This document shows positions 32,160 to 32,866 of a DNA stretch of 32,866 nucleotides, piece by piece. The notes under the pieces were generated by a model. It was not told the origin of the DNA and did not search any database. It saw only the letters and a list, made by a program, of their open reading frames with translations. The stretch is from an uncultured Myxococcales bacterium (lineage in GTDB: Bacteria; Myxococcota_A; Polyangia; Nannocystales; Nannocystaceae): contig CADEGN010000065.1 in the NCBI GenBank assembly GCA_902826865.1, positions 1-32,866 of the forward strand, written 5' to 3'. Position numbers and translations under genes: made by a program. Positions within the stretch are counted from its first letter, which is position 1; each line of letters begins with the position of its first letter.

Positions 32160-32866
32160 GGGTCCTCCAGTTGCGCGAGGTATGCGTTGCGCAGCGTGTC
32201 GTCCTGCAGCACATCTTTGGCCTCATCGAGCGCGGCCTGCAATTCGTTCAACTCCGCCGACATCTCCGCGAGCACGCTGGCATCGACGCGATCGGGGGAG
32301 AACGTGCGCAGCAGATCTCGATGGGCCACGCGAACCTCGGCACGGGTCGCACCGCGATCGAGGCTGAGCAATGCGAAATAGTCGGCATCGCGCGCGAGAG
32401 CGAGGCGGTCTTCGATCCGTCGGCGATCGATCTGCGCGGGCGACTCGACGCTTCGTGGAACCGGAGGCGGTTCGGCGGGCAGCTCGACGAATTCGAATAC
32501 GTGCATCGCGTAGACTAAGGGGAGCAGCTCGATTTGATCCGCTTCTCCCTCTTCGACGAGGCTGCCGAGATCGCGAGTTCCGTCCAACTGGGCGAGCCAG
32601 GTTTCCTCGTAGGGCGAAAGGCGGAACCCCTCGGCCAACTCTGCTCGCGCGCTCGGTCGCGCCGCAGCATCGCCGCGTAGGCGCGGGAACACCCGCCGGC
32701 CTCCCACCAGCTCCCAAAGGTGCGCCGGCTCGAGCCGCGCCCGAATGCCCTCGAGCAACAGCACCGCCGTCGGTGCGGACAAGGTAATCGGCTCTTCGCA
32801 GCGCAGGTCGGGTTCAAGCAGCCATCGACCCTCTCGCCACGCGAGGGTCGAATCGACGATACGGGC
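32156..32866 (-). CDS. PATAN-like (DUF4388) protein with degenerate J-domain, 5' end missing
   Basis: The frame is open from the stop at 32156-32158 to the window edge, at least 236 residues, and its start lies outside. The N-terminal part resembles a DUF4388/PATAN domain, with the segment SAPTAVLLLEGIRARLEP typical of the region before its last helix. PATAN domains are often found in myxobacterial and cyanobacterial signalling proteins. The C-terminal ~75 residues form a J-like domain with DYFALLSLDRGATRAEVR, but the HPD motif that activates Hsp70 reads SPD (TFSPDRVD), so co-chaperone activity is doubtful. An acidic central linker joins the two. It overlaps fmt by four bases. A link between a signalling adaptor and translation initiation is inferred only from this overlap. 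Confidence 0.7.
   Translation of the reverse strand, partial: ARIVDSTLAWREGRWLLEPDLRCEEPITLSAPTAVLLLEGIRARLEPAHLWELVGGRRVFPRLRGDAAARPSARAELAEGFRLSPYEETWLAQLDGTRDLGSLVEEGEADQIELLPLVYAMHVFEFVELPAEPPPVPRSVESPAQIDRRRIEDRLALARDADYFALLSLDRGATRAEVRVAHRDLLRTFSPDRVDASVLAEMSAELNELQAALDEAKDVLQDDTLRNAYLAQLEDP

Noticed and set aside
1..32866. tRNA genes, rRNA, CRISPR arrays, insertion sequences or prophage
   Set aside because: I looked for regularly spaced repeats, transposase or integrase motifs and tRNA-like cloverleaf segments and found none that I could support.

Overview
The window looks like a piece of a Myxococcota chromosome, most like the Nannocystis/Enhygromyxa side of the phylum. The evidence is very high GC with strong third-position GC, several cysteine-rich lipoproteins with Ser/Thr/Gly-rich linkers, a Hanks-type kinase fused to an AAA ATPase and helical repeats, a PATAN-like (DUF4388) protein, and short conserved housekeeping genes scattered among lineage-specific envelope genes. 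The lineage is inferred from these traits, not from a database search. I saw no phage, insertion sequence, CRISPR array, tRNA or rRNA.

Layout. Positions 1-2700 hold a tandem repeat and a perfect hairpin, a small exported protein overlapping an orphan coding stretch in another frame, a nitrobindin-like heme-barrel protein, and a predicted jelly-roll extracellular protein. Positions 2959-5721 hold an outer-membrane-type protein followed by a short family A DNA polymerase, both on the minus strand. Positions 5978-7517 hold two lipoproteins on the plus strand. Positions 7527-10179 hold a large GT-C-like membrane protein followed by a TlpA-like thioredoxin lipoprotein on the minus strand. Divergent from them is a diheme cytochrome c peroxidase-type lipoprotein. 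It is followed by a strong bidirectional terminator and a convergent cysteine-repeat lipoprotein.

Positions 12386-12869 are non-coding. Positions 12870-13730 are the rplM-rpsI operon. Divergent from it is a receiver protein with a degenerate GGDEF domain, overlapping NAD kinase by 4 bases. Positions 15785-16660 encode a membrane protein.

Positions 16817-25832 form the most striking block: a tight three-gene minus-strand operon. It encodes a Ser/Thr kinase-AAA-helical-repeat receptor, an acetoacetate-decarboxylase-like/FAD oxidoreductase fusion, and a RelA-type (p)ppGpp synthetase whose hydrolase domain has lost key residues and which carries the EXDD motif. The gaps are 12 bases and 1 base.

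The rest is a YebC/TACO1 translation factor, a convergent tRNA-dihydrouridine synthase, a LytM/M23-like membrane protein with all zinc ligands replaced, a cysteine-rich lipoprotein, an Asp/His- and Gly-rich exported protein, methionyl-tRNA formyltransferase, and a partial PATAN/J-like gene running off the end and overlapping fmt by 4 bases.

How the genes fit together: translation and tRNA functions (rplM, rpsI, fmt, dus, yebC) are mixed with signalling genes (kinase, RelA, receiver protein) and many envelope proteins. Several signalling or enzyme domains here are degenerate in catalytic residues (HD of RelA, GGDEF, M23, J-domain HPD), suggesting many regulatory, non-catalytic family members. 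The best candidate for an undescribed system is the kinase/ADC-FAD/RelA operon. Its function is not known to me, and its proposed role is inference.
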